Of a stretch of DNA of 64,000 nucleotides, positions 16,978-26,456 are shown in pieces. Under the pieces are notes generated by a model. That model saw only the letters and a program-made list of their open reading frames with translations, was not told where the DNA came from and did not search any database. Within the stretch, counting starts at the first letter, position 1. Every line of letters begins with the position of its first letter. The DNA is taken from the NCBI RefSeq assembly GCF_018861295.1, contig NZ_JAHLDM010000007.1, positions 1-64,000 of the forward strand, in the 5' to 3' direction. Origin of the DNA: Clostridium_AD estertheticum_D. GTDB taxonomy: Bacteria; Bacillota; Clostridia; Clostridiales; Clostridiaceae. The position numbers were made by a program, and so were the translations under genes.

Positions 16978-18243
16978 GTGAATTTTCCATTTAATAAAAT
17001 AATATCAAAAAAAGACCATAAACCTAAACTTATGGCATTAGATTTTTTTAAATACATTGGACCTGGTTTACTAGTAACCGTAGGATTTATAGACCCTGGA
17101 AATTGGGCAGCAAATGTTTCTGCTGGTGCTAATTTTGGATATACTCTACTTTGGATGGTGACTCTTTCAACTATTATGCTTATTGTTCTCCAGCATAATG
17201 CTGCCCATCTTGGGATTGTTACAGGAAATTGCATATCAGAAGCATCTACTGCTGCATTAAAACCAAGACTGAACAAATTAGTGCTTGGTTCTGCTGTACT
17301 AGCTGCAGTATCTACTGCCCTTGCAGAACTTTTAGGTGGTGCTATTGCTTTAAATATGTTATTTGGTATACCTATAAAGCTCGGAACAGTGTTAGTTTTA
17401 GGTTTGATCTTATGGATGCTCTTCACAAATTCTTATAAGAAACTAGAAAGATGGATTATTGGGTTTGTTTCTATAATAGGAATATCTTTTATATTCGAAT
17501 TAAGCCTTGTACATATCGAATGGGGAAAAGCTATGATAAGCTGGGTTAAACCTTCATTTCCTAAGGGATCTATTCCAATAATAATGAGTGTTCTAGGCGC
17601 AGTTGTAATGCCCCATAATCTATTCCTTCATTCTGAAATAATACAAAGTCGTCAATGGAATCTAAAGGATGAAAGTGTAATAAAAAAACAACTTAAATAT
17701 GAATTTATGGATACTTTTTTTTCAATGATGGTGGGTTGGGCTATAAATAGTGCTATGATACTTATTGCCGCAGCTACTTTCTTCGCACAAAAAGTTCAAG
17801 TTACAGAACTCAATCAGGCTCAGCAAATGCTGACGCCATTACTTGGAAGCATAGCCTCCGTAGTCTTTGCTTTAGCACTACTCTTTGCTGGAATATCTTC
17901 GTCAGTTACTGCCGGTATGGCCGGTGGTAGTATTTTTGCAGGAATATTTGGAGAACCATATGATATTCATGATATTCATACTAAGCTAGGCGTAGGAATT
18001 ACTTTAATTGGTGCTACAATAGCTATATTTTTTATATCGGAGCCATTTAAAGGTCTCATCTATTCACAAATGTTCTTAAGCATACAACTTCCTATAACTA
18101 TATTCCTTCAGATATATCTAACTTCTTCTAAAAAAGTTATGGGCAAATATGCTAACACTAGATTTGATAAGATTGCTCTTTGGATTATTGGACTTATAGT
18201 AGCTGCACTTAATATAATGCTATTATTAAGCTATATATTGTAA
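16978..18243 (+). CDS. mntH: NRAMP divalent metal transporter MntH
   Basis: A 421-residue proton-coupled Mn2+/Fe2+ importer with 11 membrane segments. The metal-site motifs are canonical: DPGN in membrane segment 1 (D39-N42) and MPHN in segment 6 (M211-N214), so it is a true manganese/iron transporter and not one of the NRAMP-related magnesium or aluminium variants. Start GTG at 16978 gives the normal length; its ribosome site (CGGATG) is weak. No clear MntR or Fur box is visible upstream; CACAAATTGTG at 16791 is a near-palindrome. Monocistronic. Confidence 0.92.
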   Translation: MNFPFNKIISKKDHKPKLMALDFFKYIGPGLLVTVGFIDPGNWAANVSAGANFGYTLLWMVTLSTIMLIVLQHNAAHLGIVTGNCISEASTAALKPRLNKLVLGSAVLAAVSTALAELLGGAIALNMLFGIPIKLGTVLVLGLILWMLFTNSYKKLERWIIGFVSIIGISFIFELSLVHIEWGKAMISWVKPSFPKGSIPIIMSVLGAVVMPHNLFLHSEIIQSRQWNLKDESVIKKQLKYEFMDTFFSMMVGWAINSAMILIAAATFFAQKVQVTELNQAQQMLTPLLGSIASVVFALALLFAGISSSVTAGMAGGSIFAGIFGEPYDIHDIHTKLGVGITLIGATIAIFFISEPFKGLIYSQMFLSIQLPITIFLQIYLTSSKKVMGKYANTRFDKIALWIIGLIVAALNIMLLLSYIL

Positions 18244-18257
18244 ATTTAAATAACAAA

Positions 18258-18281
18258 AAAAAGGCAACTATTAGTTGCCTT
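18258..18281. terminator. Bidirectional terminator
   Basis: A 10-bp perfect stem AAGGCAACTA with TAGTTGCCTT (18261-18270, 18272-18281). On the minus strand a run of eight T follows, so it mainly ends the cfa transcript; it is also 15 bases after mntH. Confidence 0.85.
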
Positions 18282-18296
18282 CAGTATTTCATTTAG

Positions 18297-19472
18297 TCAT
18301 TTTGTCATGTAGTCTCTGGTCAAAGGCAAATCATTATTTACACCTTTGGCAAACAATATTTGATGAACATTAATATTACCACAATTAAATGATGCAGCAC
18401 AAGCATTCAAATATAATCTCCACATTCTTATAAATGTCTCATCTTTAGTCTTTTCTATTATAGGAAGAGCATTTTCAAAGTTTTCAGCCCAATGTTCAAG
18501 TGTCTTTCCATAATGCCTTCTAAGACTCTCTATATCAATTAATTCAAGTTCTAGTTCTGCTATATCTGAAATTATAGTTTTAATTGCAGGTACATGTCCA
18601 CCTGGAAAAATGTATTTATCTATCCACGTATTATTACCGCCTTCATTTACTGCTGTTATACAATGAAGTAAAGAAAGTCCTTTATCTTTTAATAAGTCAT
18701 TTACTATATGAAAATATTCAGATAAATTTTCTAGTCCTACATGTTCGAGCATTCCTACACTAACAATTCTATCAAAACTCATATTTTTTATTTCTCTGTA
18801 ATCTTGAAGTTTAACTTCTACTAAATCTTCTAGTCCCTCTGCTTTTATTCTTTCATTAGCCTTCTGTAGTTGTTCTAAACTTAAAGTAACTCCAACAGCC
18901 TTTACCTTATATTGTTTTGCTGCCCTAATTATAAGTTCTCCCCATCCACATCCTATATCAAGTAAACTTTGTCCTTCTTTTAAGTTTAGTTTTGTTAAAA
19001 TATGATTTATTTTATTGTTTTGAGCTTCGTCCAAAGTATCCGTATCATTTTTAAAATATCCACAGGAATAATTCATAGAATCATCAAGCCATAATTTGTA
19101 AAAATCATTTCCAATATCATAATGAAATTGTATATTATCCTTACTTCTTTTTATACTGCTTTTAAACTTCTTTATGAGTTTTTCATATTTTTCACTTTTA
19201 CAAAGAAAGCTTTCTTCGTTATTGTATAGGGACTCTATAACCTCTTGTACATTACCCTTTATGTCTAATTTTTTTGTCATATATGCTTCTCCAAGCGTTA
19301 TGGATGGATCATTTACAACATCCCCCTTTGATACCTTCTCATTAAAAATAAGTTGAAACTTACTCTCACCTTCACCAAATTTTTCTACACTCCCATCCCA
19401 AAACTTAATTTCAAAGGGATTAGAAAATATGCCTTTAAATAAAGTGCTATAAAATAATTTATCACCAACCAA
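18297..19472 (-). CDS. cfa: Cyclopropane-fatty-acyl-phospholipid synthase
   Basis: A 391-residue SAM-dependent methyltransferase that adds a methylene to unsaturated acyl chains of membrane lipids. It has the family N-terminal domain, the FHYDIGNDFYKLWLD and MNYSCGYF motifs, the SAM loop LLDIGCGWGE, and SVGMLEHVG with YIFPGGHVP. Start is a TTG at 19472 with AAGGAG 9 bases upstream. Monocistronic with its own terminator; the intergenic region upstream is shared with the divergent CdaR-like regulator. Confidence 0.93.
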   Translation of the reverse strand: MVGDKLFYSTLFKGIFSNPFEIKFWDGSVEKFGEGESKFQLIFNEKVSKGDVVNDPSITLGEAYMTKKLDIKGNVQEVIESLYNNEESFLCKSEKYEKLIKKFKSSIKRSKDNIQFHYDIGNDFYKLWLDDSMNYSCGYFKNDTDTLDEAQNNKINHILTKLNLKEGQSLLDIGCGWGELIIRAAKQYKVKAVGVTLSLEQLQKANERIKAEGLEDLVEVKLQDYREIKNMSFDRIVSVGMLEHVGLENLSEYFHIVNDLLKDKGLSLLHCITAVNEGGNNTWIDKYIFPGGHVPAIKTIISDIAELELELIDIESLRRHYGKTLEHWAENFENALPIIEKTKDETFIRMWRLYLNACAASFNCGNINVHQILFAKGVNNDLPLTRDYMTK

Positions 19473-19820
19473 AATTTATCACTCCTTAATTAAATATTAA
19501 ATCTAATTTACTTATTTATTATTTTAAAAAATATAATTGTATTAGTTATGCATTTACACAAATTCACTATAGCAATTTGTACAATATTAAAATATAATTA
19601 ACCTAGTTCACCCCTATTTAAATTAATATAATTCTTATAATAATAGTGCTTTTTATAGTAAAATTAAAAGATTACTTAACGTTATATATATATTATCATG
19701 CTTTTTAATTTATTAATCAATATCTAATTGTACAAATATTAAACGTTAATTTTGTCTATATGCACATCGATTATTTAATTTATCGTATTTATTTTTATAA
19801 CTTAAAAGGAGATGTACTTA
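19473..19820. other. Divergent intergenic region, cfa / CdaR-like
   Basis: About 350 bases, very AT-rich. The only structure I see is an inverted repeat ACAAATT-N9-AATTTGT at 19558-19580. No gene, RNA or convincing promoter hexamer pair could be supported. Confidence 0.5.
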
Positions 19821-20960
19821 TTGGAAATCTTAAGTAGCAAATTAGCTAAAAATATTGTTGAAAGGACTATGGGCGCTGTTAATTATAATATAATTATAAC
19901 CAATACATTAGGCATTATTATAGCGTCAGGAGATAAAACCAGAATTGGAGATATCCATGAAGGAGCAATAATAGCGCTTAAAAGAAATTCAGAATTTAGT
20001 GTTAGTGAACATGGAAGTGAGAAATTAAGCGGTGTACATTCCGGAACTAACCTAGTTATAGAATTTCAAAATAGGGTAGTTGGAGTAATTGGTATTACAG
20101 GAAAACCTAGCGATGTTTTAGGTTATGGTAAATTAATTAAAATGACAGCAGAAATGATGATTGAACAAGAACATGTATTGACAGAACTCGAAAGTAACAA
20201 GAGGATGAAGCAAGAGGTTATGCTAGCACTTATATATAATAAACAAGATTCTCTTTCATTATTAAAAAAACATATTAAGGGATTTGAAATTCCATACAAT
20301 TATCCTATGTTTATATTTATAATTGAAGTAAATTTTGAAGATAATTCAGATAAAATTGATTTAAATATGTTAAATATAATAATAACCCTATTAGAAGTGA
20401 CATTTATGGAATCATTAGCGACCATAATCAATTCGCAAACCATTGTAGTATTACATAAATGTCTGCATATTAACAATGAAATCCAAGATTATAATGAAAA
20501 AATAAAGGAAATCAATGAAAAAATATGTACTCAACTAGGGGTTACTGTAAAGATATCAGTTGGAAAAACATATGACAACTTAAATGACATGTATAAATCT
20601 TATAGTATAGCTAAAGAAACACTTATATTTGGTGAAAAGATTTACCCTAACCATAATATTTATTTTTTTAATTCACTAAAATCTGAGATGTTATTTTCTC
20701 AAAACAATGAAAAATGGAAGATCGATGAATTAGCAGAGACCTACAAATTAGTAGCTTTAAATGATAATGATGGAGTACTAAGAGAAACGTTAAAAGTTTT
20801 AATAGAAGAAAATGGAGAGCTTAACAATGTATCAAACAGGTTATTCATTCATAGAAATACCATTAGATATCGCTTAAATAAAATTCACAAAATTACAAAT
20901 AAAAACCCTAGAAACTACACTGACCTATTTTGGCTTTATAGTGCTATGCTTAACTCTTAA
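19821..20960 (+). CDS. CdaR-family transcriptional regulator
   Basis: A 379-residue regulator: an N-terminal diacid-recognition domain (LSSKLAKNIVERTM through VIGITG, about residues 1-135), a middle GGDEF-derived domain, and a PucR/HTH_30 DNA-binding domain at the C-terminus (NNVSNRLFIHRNTIRYRLNK). Family members sense sugar diacids or glycerate and usually sit beside their target permease or kinase. Here no such gene is adjacent, although a GntP-like permease begins at the left edge of the window. Start chosen at the TTG at 19821, 9 bases after AAAAGGAG; the ATG at 19812 directly abuts that site. Confidence 0.85.
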   Translation: MEILSSKLAKNIVERTMGAVNYNIIITNTLGIIIASGDKTRIGDIHEGAIIALKRNSEFSVSEHGSEKLSGVHSGTNLVIEFQNRVVGVIGITGKPSDVLGYGKLIKMTAEMMIEQEHVLTELESNKRMKQEVMLALIYNKQDSLSLLKKHIKGFEIPYNYPMFIFIIEVNFEDNSDKIDLNMLNIIITLLEVTFMESLATIINSQTIVVLHKCLHINNEIQDYNEKIKEINEKICTQLGVTVKISVGKTYDNLNDMYKSYSIAKETLIFGEKIYPNHNIYFFNSLKSEMLFSQNNEKWKIDELAETYKLVALNDNDGVLRETLKVLIEENGELNNVSNRLFIHRNTIRYRLNKIHKITNKNPRNYTDLFWLYSAMLNS

Positions 20961-22829
20961 TTCAACTTTATTTGAACGATAAATCGTCCATTTGTTTAAC
21001 ATAAATATCATAAGTGATATTCCTATGAAAATAATTGCGCTTTTCCACCATAGTGCACGATCTTGATTAATATTTGTATAAGATAAATTTGAAATATAAA
21101 TATTAAATATGGAATATCTATTAACAACTGCAGTGGAAAGAAAAATTGCATTGATTAAAAAGCCTCCAACTATTCCTCCTATACCAGTACATAAAAAATT
21201 GGAAATTGTCATGGAACACACCCCGAAAAAAATCGAACATGACATGCAAGTAATAATTGTCTTAAAATAGCTCATTAAAATAATCGTACCTATAACATTA
21301 CCATGTGATTTATCAGTCAAAAATAAATCAATAAAAAATACAATACTAACCATTACGAATATAAAACATAAGTTGATGAATATTCTTCTAGCCATGATAC
21401 CCAATTTATTTCTATTAGTTAAATAAAAATTATCCATAGTTTTATGTGAATATTCTACACTGTAAATATTTGCAAATATAATTACCGATGCCCATGCTAT
21501 AGTTCCTAAAATTGAGGTTCCTATTTCTGTTACCCCCGTGTTGACAGTAAGCATTGTAGTTATAGTAGAAAGTAGTAATATAAATGCAATGGATAATTGA
21601 ATTGGTGAGGCAGCTATTTTTGCATTATATTTTACAAACGCAAAAGCTCCACTGTTTTTAGGAGGATTTAAATGCTTTATTGAACTAACATGAGAAAATT
21701 TGAACTTTCTACTTCGTTTTCTAGACTCGCTAGTTCTATCCCAAATGCGGCATGACGCTAAAAGGAAAATCACACCTAAAATACAAAGCCCAATACGATT
21801 GATAATATAGGCTTGCATTTGCTGAGGTGGAACTAACTGATAAAATTTATCGTATGACATAACTGTGGCAAGCCACATCCATTGCACTGAAGTACCATCT
21901 GGTAATGTTATTGTTATACTAGAAGATAATAGAGTGATAAAAAAAAGTGGTATCGCAGCAAATCCATTTCTAAATAAAAGAGAAACTAAAACCATAAGAC
22001 TTGCGTAAAATAAAATAGTTGGAACGGTGTAGAATAATATATTTGTCCATAATGCTCCTAGATATAAGGGCATTCCCAATTTAGAACAAAATATGGTCTC
22101 CCAGATACTAAAAATCATAGTATTAAATGCTATTGCAAATAAACACATTGAAAATGCACCTGTAAATCTTGCAGTAATATAGGTAATCTTTGATATTGGC
22201 TTTGAAAGTAACAGTTCATGTAAAGACGGTTGCAGTTCCTTTTGGAAAAGAAATGCAAAAAAGAGTATAAAGATAATTGATACATACATAGCAGTATCTT
22301 GAGCATACTGCCGTGCAAAAGAAGTAGAAAATGTTTGATTTGTCTCATGTAAATAACTCATAAATTCTGAATATGTTGCGTCCATTTTATCCCCACTCAT
22401 TGTATATTCATTATAAAGCATATCTTGACCGTATCCAATTTTTTTAACTGATGGGAATTTAGTGTACATCTGGTTCTCAACATCTCTAAGCGTATCCTTT
22501 GTCCATGTTTCTCGTGAGTAAATTGTTGATGATAGCCATTTAATAATTTTATCTGAATCCTGCTTGTTATTCTCTATAAATCTATTGGAAATCCCTTTTA
22601 TAAAATAGGTATTTCGATCTTTACCTGCAACAGGTATTGAAGCGTTATCTGCTGTACTGGAGCTTAATATACTAGTTAAATCTGCTGGTGTCTTAAGTTG
22701 ATAATGATTAAAATATTTAATACTAGCACTAATAGATACCACCAGCAGCATACAAGTTAATAGCCAAAAGAATTTACTTTTAGCTTGAATCTTTATTTCA
22801 AAACCAACAATTTTTAACCAAGATTTCAT
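20925..22829 (-). CDS. ABC-2 type transporter permease
   Basis: A 634-residue membrane protein with a large extracytoplasmic loop (about residues 40-170) after the first membrane segment, then two bundles of about six segments separated by a basic cytoplasmic loop near residue 385. This is a fused ABC-2 permease. Its ATG overlaps the stop of the ATPase at 22826 (ATGA). The 3' end overlaps the convergent CdaR-like gene by 36 bases, so the two transcripts are antisense at their ends and share no terminator. Substrate unknown. Confidence 0.8.
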   Translation of the reverse strand: MKSWLKIVGFEIKIQAKSKFFWLLTCMLLVVSISASIKYFNHYQLKTPADLTSILSSSTADNASIPVAGKDRNTYFIKGISNRFIENNKQDSDKIIKWLSSTIYSRETWTKDTLRDVENQMYTKFPSVKKIGYGQDMLYNEYTMSGDKMDATYSEFMSYLHETNQTFSTSFARQYAQDTAMYVSIIFILFFAFLFQKELQPSLHELLLSKPISKITYITARFTGAFSMCLFAIAFNTMIFSIWETIFCSKLGMPLYLGALWTNILFYTVPTILFYASLMVLVSLLFRNGFAAIPLFFITLLSSSITITLPDGTSVQWMWLATVMSYDKFYQLVPPQQMQAYIINRIGLCILGVIFLLASCRIWDRTSESRKRSRKFKFSHVSSIKHLNPPKNSGAFAFVKYNAKIAASPIQLSIAFILLLSTITTMLTVNTGVTEIGTSILGTIAWASVIIFANIYSVEYSHKTMDNFYLTNRNKLGIMARRIFINLCFIFVMVSIVFFIDLFLTDKSHGNVIGTIILMSYFKTIITCMSCSIFFGVCSMTISNFLCTGIGGIVGGFLINAIFLSTAVVNRYSIFNIYISNLSYTNINQDRALWWKSAIIFIGISLMIFMLNKWTIYRSNKVELRVKHSTIKPK

Positions 22830-23713
22830 TTACTCGCCTTCTTCTGTATTAGATTTCTTACATAAATATAAGCGTCCTCTATGTTAGGATTTTCAGTTAC
22901 CGAATCTTCTACTTTAAAATCACTTATAAAACGAACACATATACCTTTGCTTGTGTAAACACTATTTGTAATAGTATGTTGTTTGCTAAATTGGATTAGT
23001 TCAGCTTCATTCTGAACATTTTTTGTAAAAACATGATTGTTCGCAATATTAATTAAATCAGGAACCGATCCAGTGAATATTATTTTACCTTTTTCCATGA
23101 TAGCTAGCTTATTGCAAATACTTGCGACGTCTTCCACTACATGGGTGGATAAGATTATAGTTCGCCCCTTAGAAACCTTGCTTAAAAGCATTCGGATTCT
23201 AATACGTTCTTCTGGATCAAGACCAGTAGTTGGTTCATCTACTACTAATAGAGAAGGATTATTTAGCATTGCTTGAGCTAATCCTACTCTACGCTTCATT
23301 CCGCCTGATAAATGCTTGATTTTCTTATTGGCATGTTCTTCTAGATTTGTTTCAACCAGTAATTTATCAATTTGGTGCTTCCTATCTGAAAGACTCATTA
23401 AAGATAATACTCCGAAGTAATCCAAGGTTTCACGAACTGTTAGATTAGGATGTAATCCCAGTTCTTGAGGTAAATAACCAATTTTACATCTTATTTTTGA
23501 GGCATTTTTTGAATTGATAATTGTACCATCCATATTAACTGTACCGCTAGTTTGATTCATTAACGTTACAAGAATTCGCATTAATGTAGTTTTCCCTGCA
23601 CCATTTTCTCCCAAAAGTCCAAAAACTCCTTCTCCAATGAAGAGAGATATGTCATTAAGTGCCATTGGTCCATTATTATATTGCATTTTTAAATTAGATA
23701 TTTCTATGAACAT
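22826..23713 (-). CDS. ABC transporter ATP-binding protein
   Basis: A 295-residue ATPase of the DrrA/NatA type: Walker A GENGAGKTT, Q-loop LPQE, signature LSGGM, Walker B LLVVDEPTTGLD and H-loop STHVVED, all intact. It pairs with the permease at 20925 by overlapping stop and start codons. It follows a second, different ABC pair at 23758-25435 after 44 bases, so all four genes may be one transcript driven by the promoter at 25474-25529. Confidence 0.9.
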   Translation of the reverse strand: MFIEISNLKMQYNNGPMALNDISLFIGEGVFGLLGENGAGKTTLMRILVTLMNQTSGTVNMDGTIINSKNASKIRCKIGYLPQELGLHPNLTVRETLDYFGVLSLMSLSDRKHQIDKLLVETNLEEHANKKIKHLSGGMKRRVGLAQAMLNNPSLLVVDEPTTGLDPEERIRIRMLLSKVSKGRTIILSTHVVEDVASICNKLAIMEKGKIIFTGSVPDLINIANNHVFTKNVQNEAELIQFSKQHTITNSVYTSKGICVRFISDFKVEDSVTENPNIEDAYIYVRNLIQKKASK

Positions 23714-23757
23714 GTTTATGCCCCCCTCTGTTTTGTCTATTCATAATTCCTATTTAG

Positions 23758-24522
23758 TTAAGTAATATCAGTCTTTAAATAATATGTAATACACATTGTA
23801 ATTCCAATTATAAAAGTTGAAATTGCAAGAACTATGCTTACACTTGATAATGGAATTGAATTATTTATTATCATTATATCTTGCCTATAAATATTAGTTT
23901 TGAAAGAATTGTTCATTATTTGTATTGGATAAGTAAATGGAAGGTACTCTATAATCCCTACCTTAAGCTGGGGTACACACATATTAAATGTGGTTATAAT
24001 CCCCCCATAAACCATTGGCAAAATAATATTTCTACTTACTTGTGCTATAAAAATAGCACTTGGCAAAATTGCATATTGGGCAACTAAAATGTAAAGATTC
24101 ATTTTTAAATGATCTAAGATTATCCCATTTGTAAGTACTTCATGAGGAAGTAATGCTCCTGCCAAAACAGCAAATAAAAGCTGTAAAATCATAATACATG
24201 ATGTCATTATTACTATAGTTAAAAATTTTGATATAAATATTTTTGTCCTGCTAGTAGAGTAGGAAAACAAGGTTTGGGCAGTACTATAAGAGAATTCTCT
24301 TGTGTAAATATATGAAGAAATAAATATATACATAGGTAGGTTAATTAATGATGCTGAGATTATTTCTTCTTGTAAAAGATACGTATCCCATATAATTAAA
24401 TTATACTCAGCATGATATTTTATATATAATAATATTGGGGGAATTAAAATTATTATAGCTAAGGCTAAAAATAAATGTGATTTCTTTAACTTTAAAAATT
24501 CACAATAAACAAGATTAAACAT
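23758..24522 (-). CDS. ABC-2 permease, BcrB/lantibiotic-immunity type
   Basis: A 254-residue protein with six membrane segments and the family beginning FNLVYCEFLKLKKSHLFL followed by a SYIYTREFSYSTAQTLFSYS loop, as in bacitracin and lantibiotic resistance permeases. It overlaps the ATPase at 24515 by 8 bases. With the upstream two-component system it forms a typical antimicrobial-peptide sensing and export module. Confidence 0.8.
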   Translation of the reverse strand: MFNLVYCEFLKLKKSHLFLALAIIILIPPILLYIKYHAEYNLIIWDTYLLQEEIISASLINLPMYIFISSYIYTREFSYSTAQTLFSYSTSRTKIFISKFLTIVIMTSCIMILQLLFAVLAGALLPHEVLTNGIILDHLKMNLYILVAQYAILPSAIFIAQVSRNIILPMVYGGIITTFNMCVPQLKVGIIEYLPFTYPIQIMNNSFKTNIYRQDIMIINNSIPLSSVSIVLAISTFIIGITMCITYYLKTDIT

Positions 24523-25435
24523 TACCCTCTCCCCCTGTTAGCCTTACAAAATAATCTTCTAGATTGTCCACACTAAGCTGCATCTCATGAAGTTCCAGAT
24601 CATTGTTAATGAAAAGTTTAGCTATTTGTGACCCCTTATCAAGATTTTCATAAATTCTTAGAACATTTTTTTCTAATACATCAAAATCCTTAATATTAAG
24701 TTTGTTTCCAAGCAAGAAACAAGCTTTTTTATCATCACTTACTTTTACCCTAAGATATTTTCTATTTCTTCTCTGAAGTTCTCGATAGTCTATTTCTTCA
24801 AGTAGTTTCCCCCTATGAATAACTCCTATCTTTGTTGCTATATGTTCGATCTCACTTAAAATATGGCTTGATATAATAATAGTTATACCCTTTTTATTTT
24901 TTAGTTCTAACAATATTTCTCTAATATCTCTTATGCCAAGAGGATCTAACCCATTAGTTGGTTCATCTAAAATAAGTAGTTCTGGCTTATGTAGTATCGC
25001 TCTTGATATGCCTAGTCTTTGCTTCATACCTAGAGAGTAATTTTTAACCTTTTTATTCTTAATTTCATCATAATTTAGTCCCACTATTTCTAAGGCTTCC
25101 TTTATATACTCTATATTTTCTATACCTGCCATTCTCCTATGTATCTCTAAATTTTCCTCTGCAGTTAAATTTGGATAGAATCCAGGATACTCTATTAATG
25201 AACCTATTTTTTTATATATTTTCTTTGAATAATTATTCTGTCCAAACAGTTCAACCTCCCCTTCTGAAATTCTTATAAGTCCCATAAGCATTCTTAAAGT
25301 TGTAGTTTTTCCCGCACCATTCTGTCCTAAAAATCCATATATCTCACCCTTTTCTATGTTAATATTTAAATTATCTACTACGGACACTCCCTTGTATTTT
25401 TTAGTTAAATTATGCGTTCTTATTACATATTCCAC
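24515..25435 (-). CDS. ABC transporter ATP-binding protein, BcrA type
   Basis: A 306-residue ATPase: Walker A GQNGAGKTT, the IGSLIEYPGFYPNLTAEENL stretch typical of bacitracin/lantibiotic exporters, signature YSLGM, Walker B LLILDEPTNGLD, and SSHILSE. GTG start with AGGTG 5 bases upstream. It is the first gene after the 11-bp repeat promoter and probably forms the exporter with the permease at 23758. The signal and substrate are likely a peptide antibiotic. Confidence 0.9.
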   Translation of the reverse strand: MEYVIRTHNLTKKYKGVSVVDNLNINIEKGEIYGFLGQNGAGKTTTLRMLMGLIRISEGEVELFGQNNYSKKIYKKIGSLIEYPGFYPNLTAEENLEIHRRMAGIENIEYIKEALEIVGLNYDEIKNKKVKNYSLGMKQRLGISRAILHKPELLILDEPTNGLDPLGIRDIREILLELKNKKGITIIISSHILSEIEHIATKIGVIHRGKLLEEIDYRELQRRNRKYLRVKVSDDKKACFLLGNKLNIKDFDVLEKNVLRIYENLDKGSQIAKLFINNDLELHEMQLSVDNLEDYFVRLTGGEGNV

Positions 25436-25473
25436 AAAATCACCTCATTACATATTAAAAGGACTATGCTTTA

Positions 25474-25529
25474 ATAATAAACCATAATCCTTAACTCTCA
25501 TTAACACACTTCTTACACGTTTCTTAACT
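25474..25529 (-). promoter_or_regulatory. Four 11-bp direct repeats and promoter of the ABC operon
   Basis: On the minus strand four units with the core GT(T)AA recur at exact 11-base steps (plus-strand positions 25521-25529, 25510-25518, 25499-25507, 25488-25496; the first reads AGTTAAGAA, the last AGTTAAGGA). A TATTAT box follows at 25479-25474. This is the geometry of tandem OmpR-family binding sites and lies between the kinase stop and the ATPase start. Confidence 0.6.
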
Positions 25530-25544
25530 TTTTAATAAGGAATC

Positions 25545-26456
25545 TTACGTAATATTCCTAAGTGTTATCTTAAACGTTGTTTTTTCATAGGGCTTACTAC
25601 TAACTTCAATGATTCCTTCATGCTTTTCTACTAGTTTTTTTACTATAGCTAAGCCCAGACCACTACCTCTTTGTCTATTATTTTTTGATTTGTCCACTGA
25701 ATATAAGCGTTTAAAAATATATGGCACTTGGTCCTCTGGTATTCCTCTACCCCTATCCCATATTTCCAAGACCACGCTATCCATTTCCCCCTCTAAACTC
25801 ACTCCGATTACTTTTCCCTCTGCTCCGTACCTTAGAGCATTAGCTATTATATTTTGTATTACTCTATAAATAGCCCCTTCATCAGCTCGGATAAATAAAT
25901 CCACACTTGAAATATCTATTACTAATTCAATACCATTAATTTCAAAATCCTTTATGAAGGATAATATACACTGTCTCATAATTTCAGTGATATTCACTCT
26001 TTTAAAAGTTAGTACAACATCACTAGAGTCAAACTTTGCTAAACTAAAAAATTCTTCAATTAGCCCCCTTAAGATTTCTCCCTTTGTACTTATTATCTCT
26101 AAATATTCCATGCGTTCTTCATCATTTAAGCTATTATCATCCCTTAGCATTTCAATATATCCTAGCATAGTTGTGAGTGGAGTCCTAAAATCATGGGATA
26201 TATTTGATATCATCTTTTTCCTATCCACTTCATATTGTTTGTTCAAGAAAACTATTTTTTGAAATTCATCTATAAGTCTATTCAAATTAATAATTAACTC
26301 TTTAACTCTAGGATTATAGTCATAAATCCTAATCCTTTCATTAAAATTTCCATCTATAACTTCTTTTATATTATCTGAAACACTATGTATTTTTATATTT
26401 TGAAATACTATAACTAAAACTAGAATAATAGTTGTGATCACAAATATGTATATCAT
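25545..26456 (-). CDS. Two-component sensor histidine kinase, short
   Basis: A 303-residue kinase with a single membrane segment at the N-terminus (residues 2-20) and almost no extracytoplasmic domain, then HisKA with SNISHDFRTPLTTM (His88) and HATPase_c with DRGRGI and GSGLGL. Kinases of this intramembrane type often sense through a partner transporter; here the ABC genes downstream are candidates. Its ATG overlaps the regulator stop by four bases. Confidence 0.88.
   Translation of the reverse strand: MIYIFVITTIILVLVIVFQNIKIHSVSDNIKEVIDGNFNERIRIYDYNPRVKELIINLNRLIDEFQKIVFLNKQYEVDRKKMISNISHDFRTPLTTMLGYIEMLRDDNSLNDEERMEYLEIISTKGEILRGLIEEFFSLAKFDSSDVVLTFKRVNITEIMRQCILSFIKDFEINGIELVIDISSVDLFIRADEGAIYRVIQNIIANALRYGAEGKVIGVSLEGEMDSVVLEIWDRGRGIPEDQVPYIFKRLYSVDKSKNNRQRGSGLGLAIVKKLVEKHEGIIEVSSKPYEKTTFKITLRNIT

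Noticed and set aside
16920..17426. 168-codon minus-strand frame opposite mntH
   Set aside because: Antisense shadow of the NRAMP gene; no ribosome site or family resemblance.
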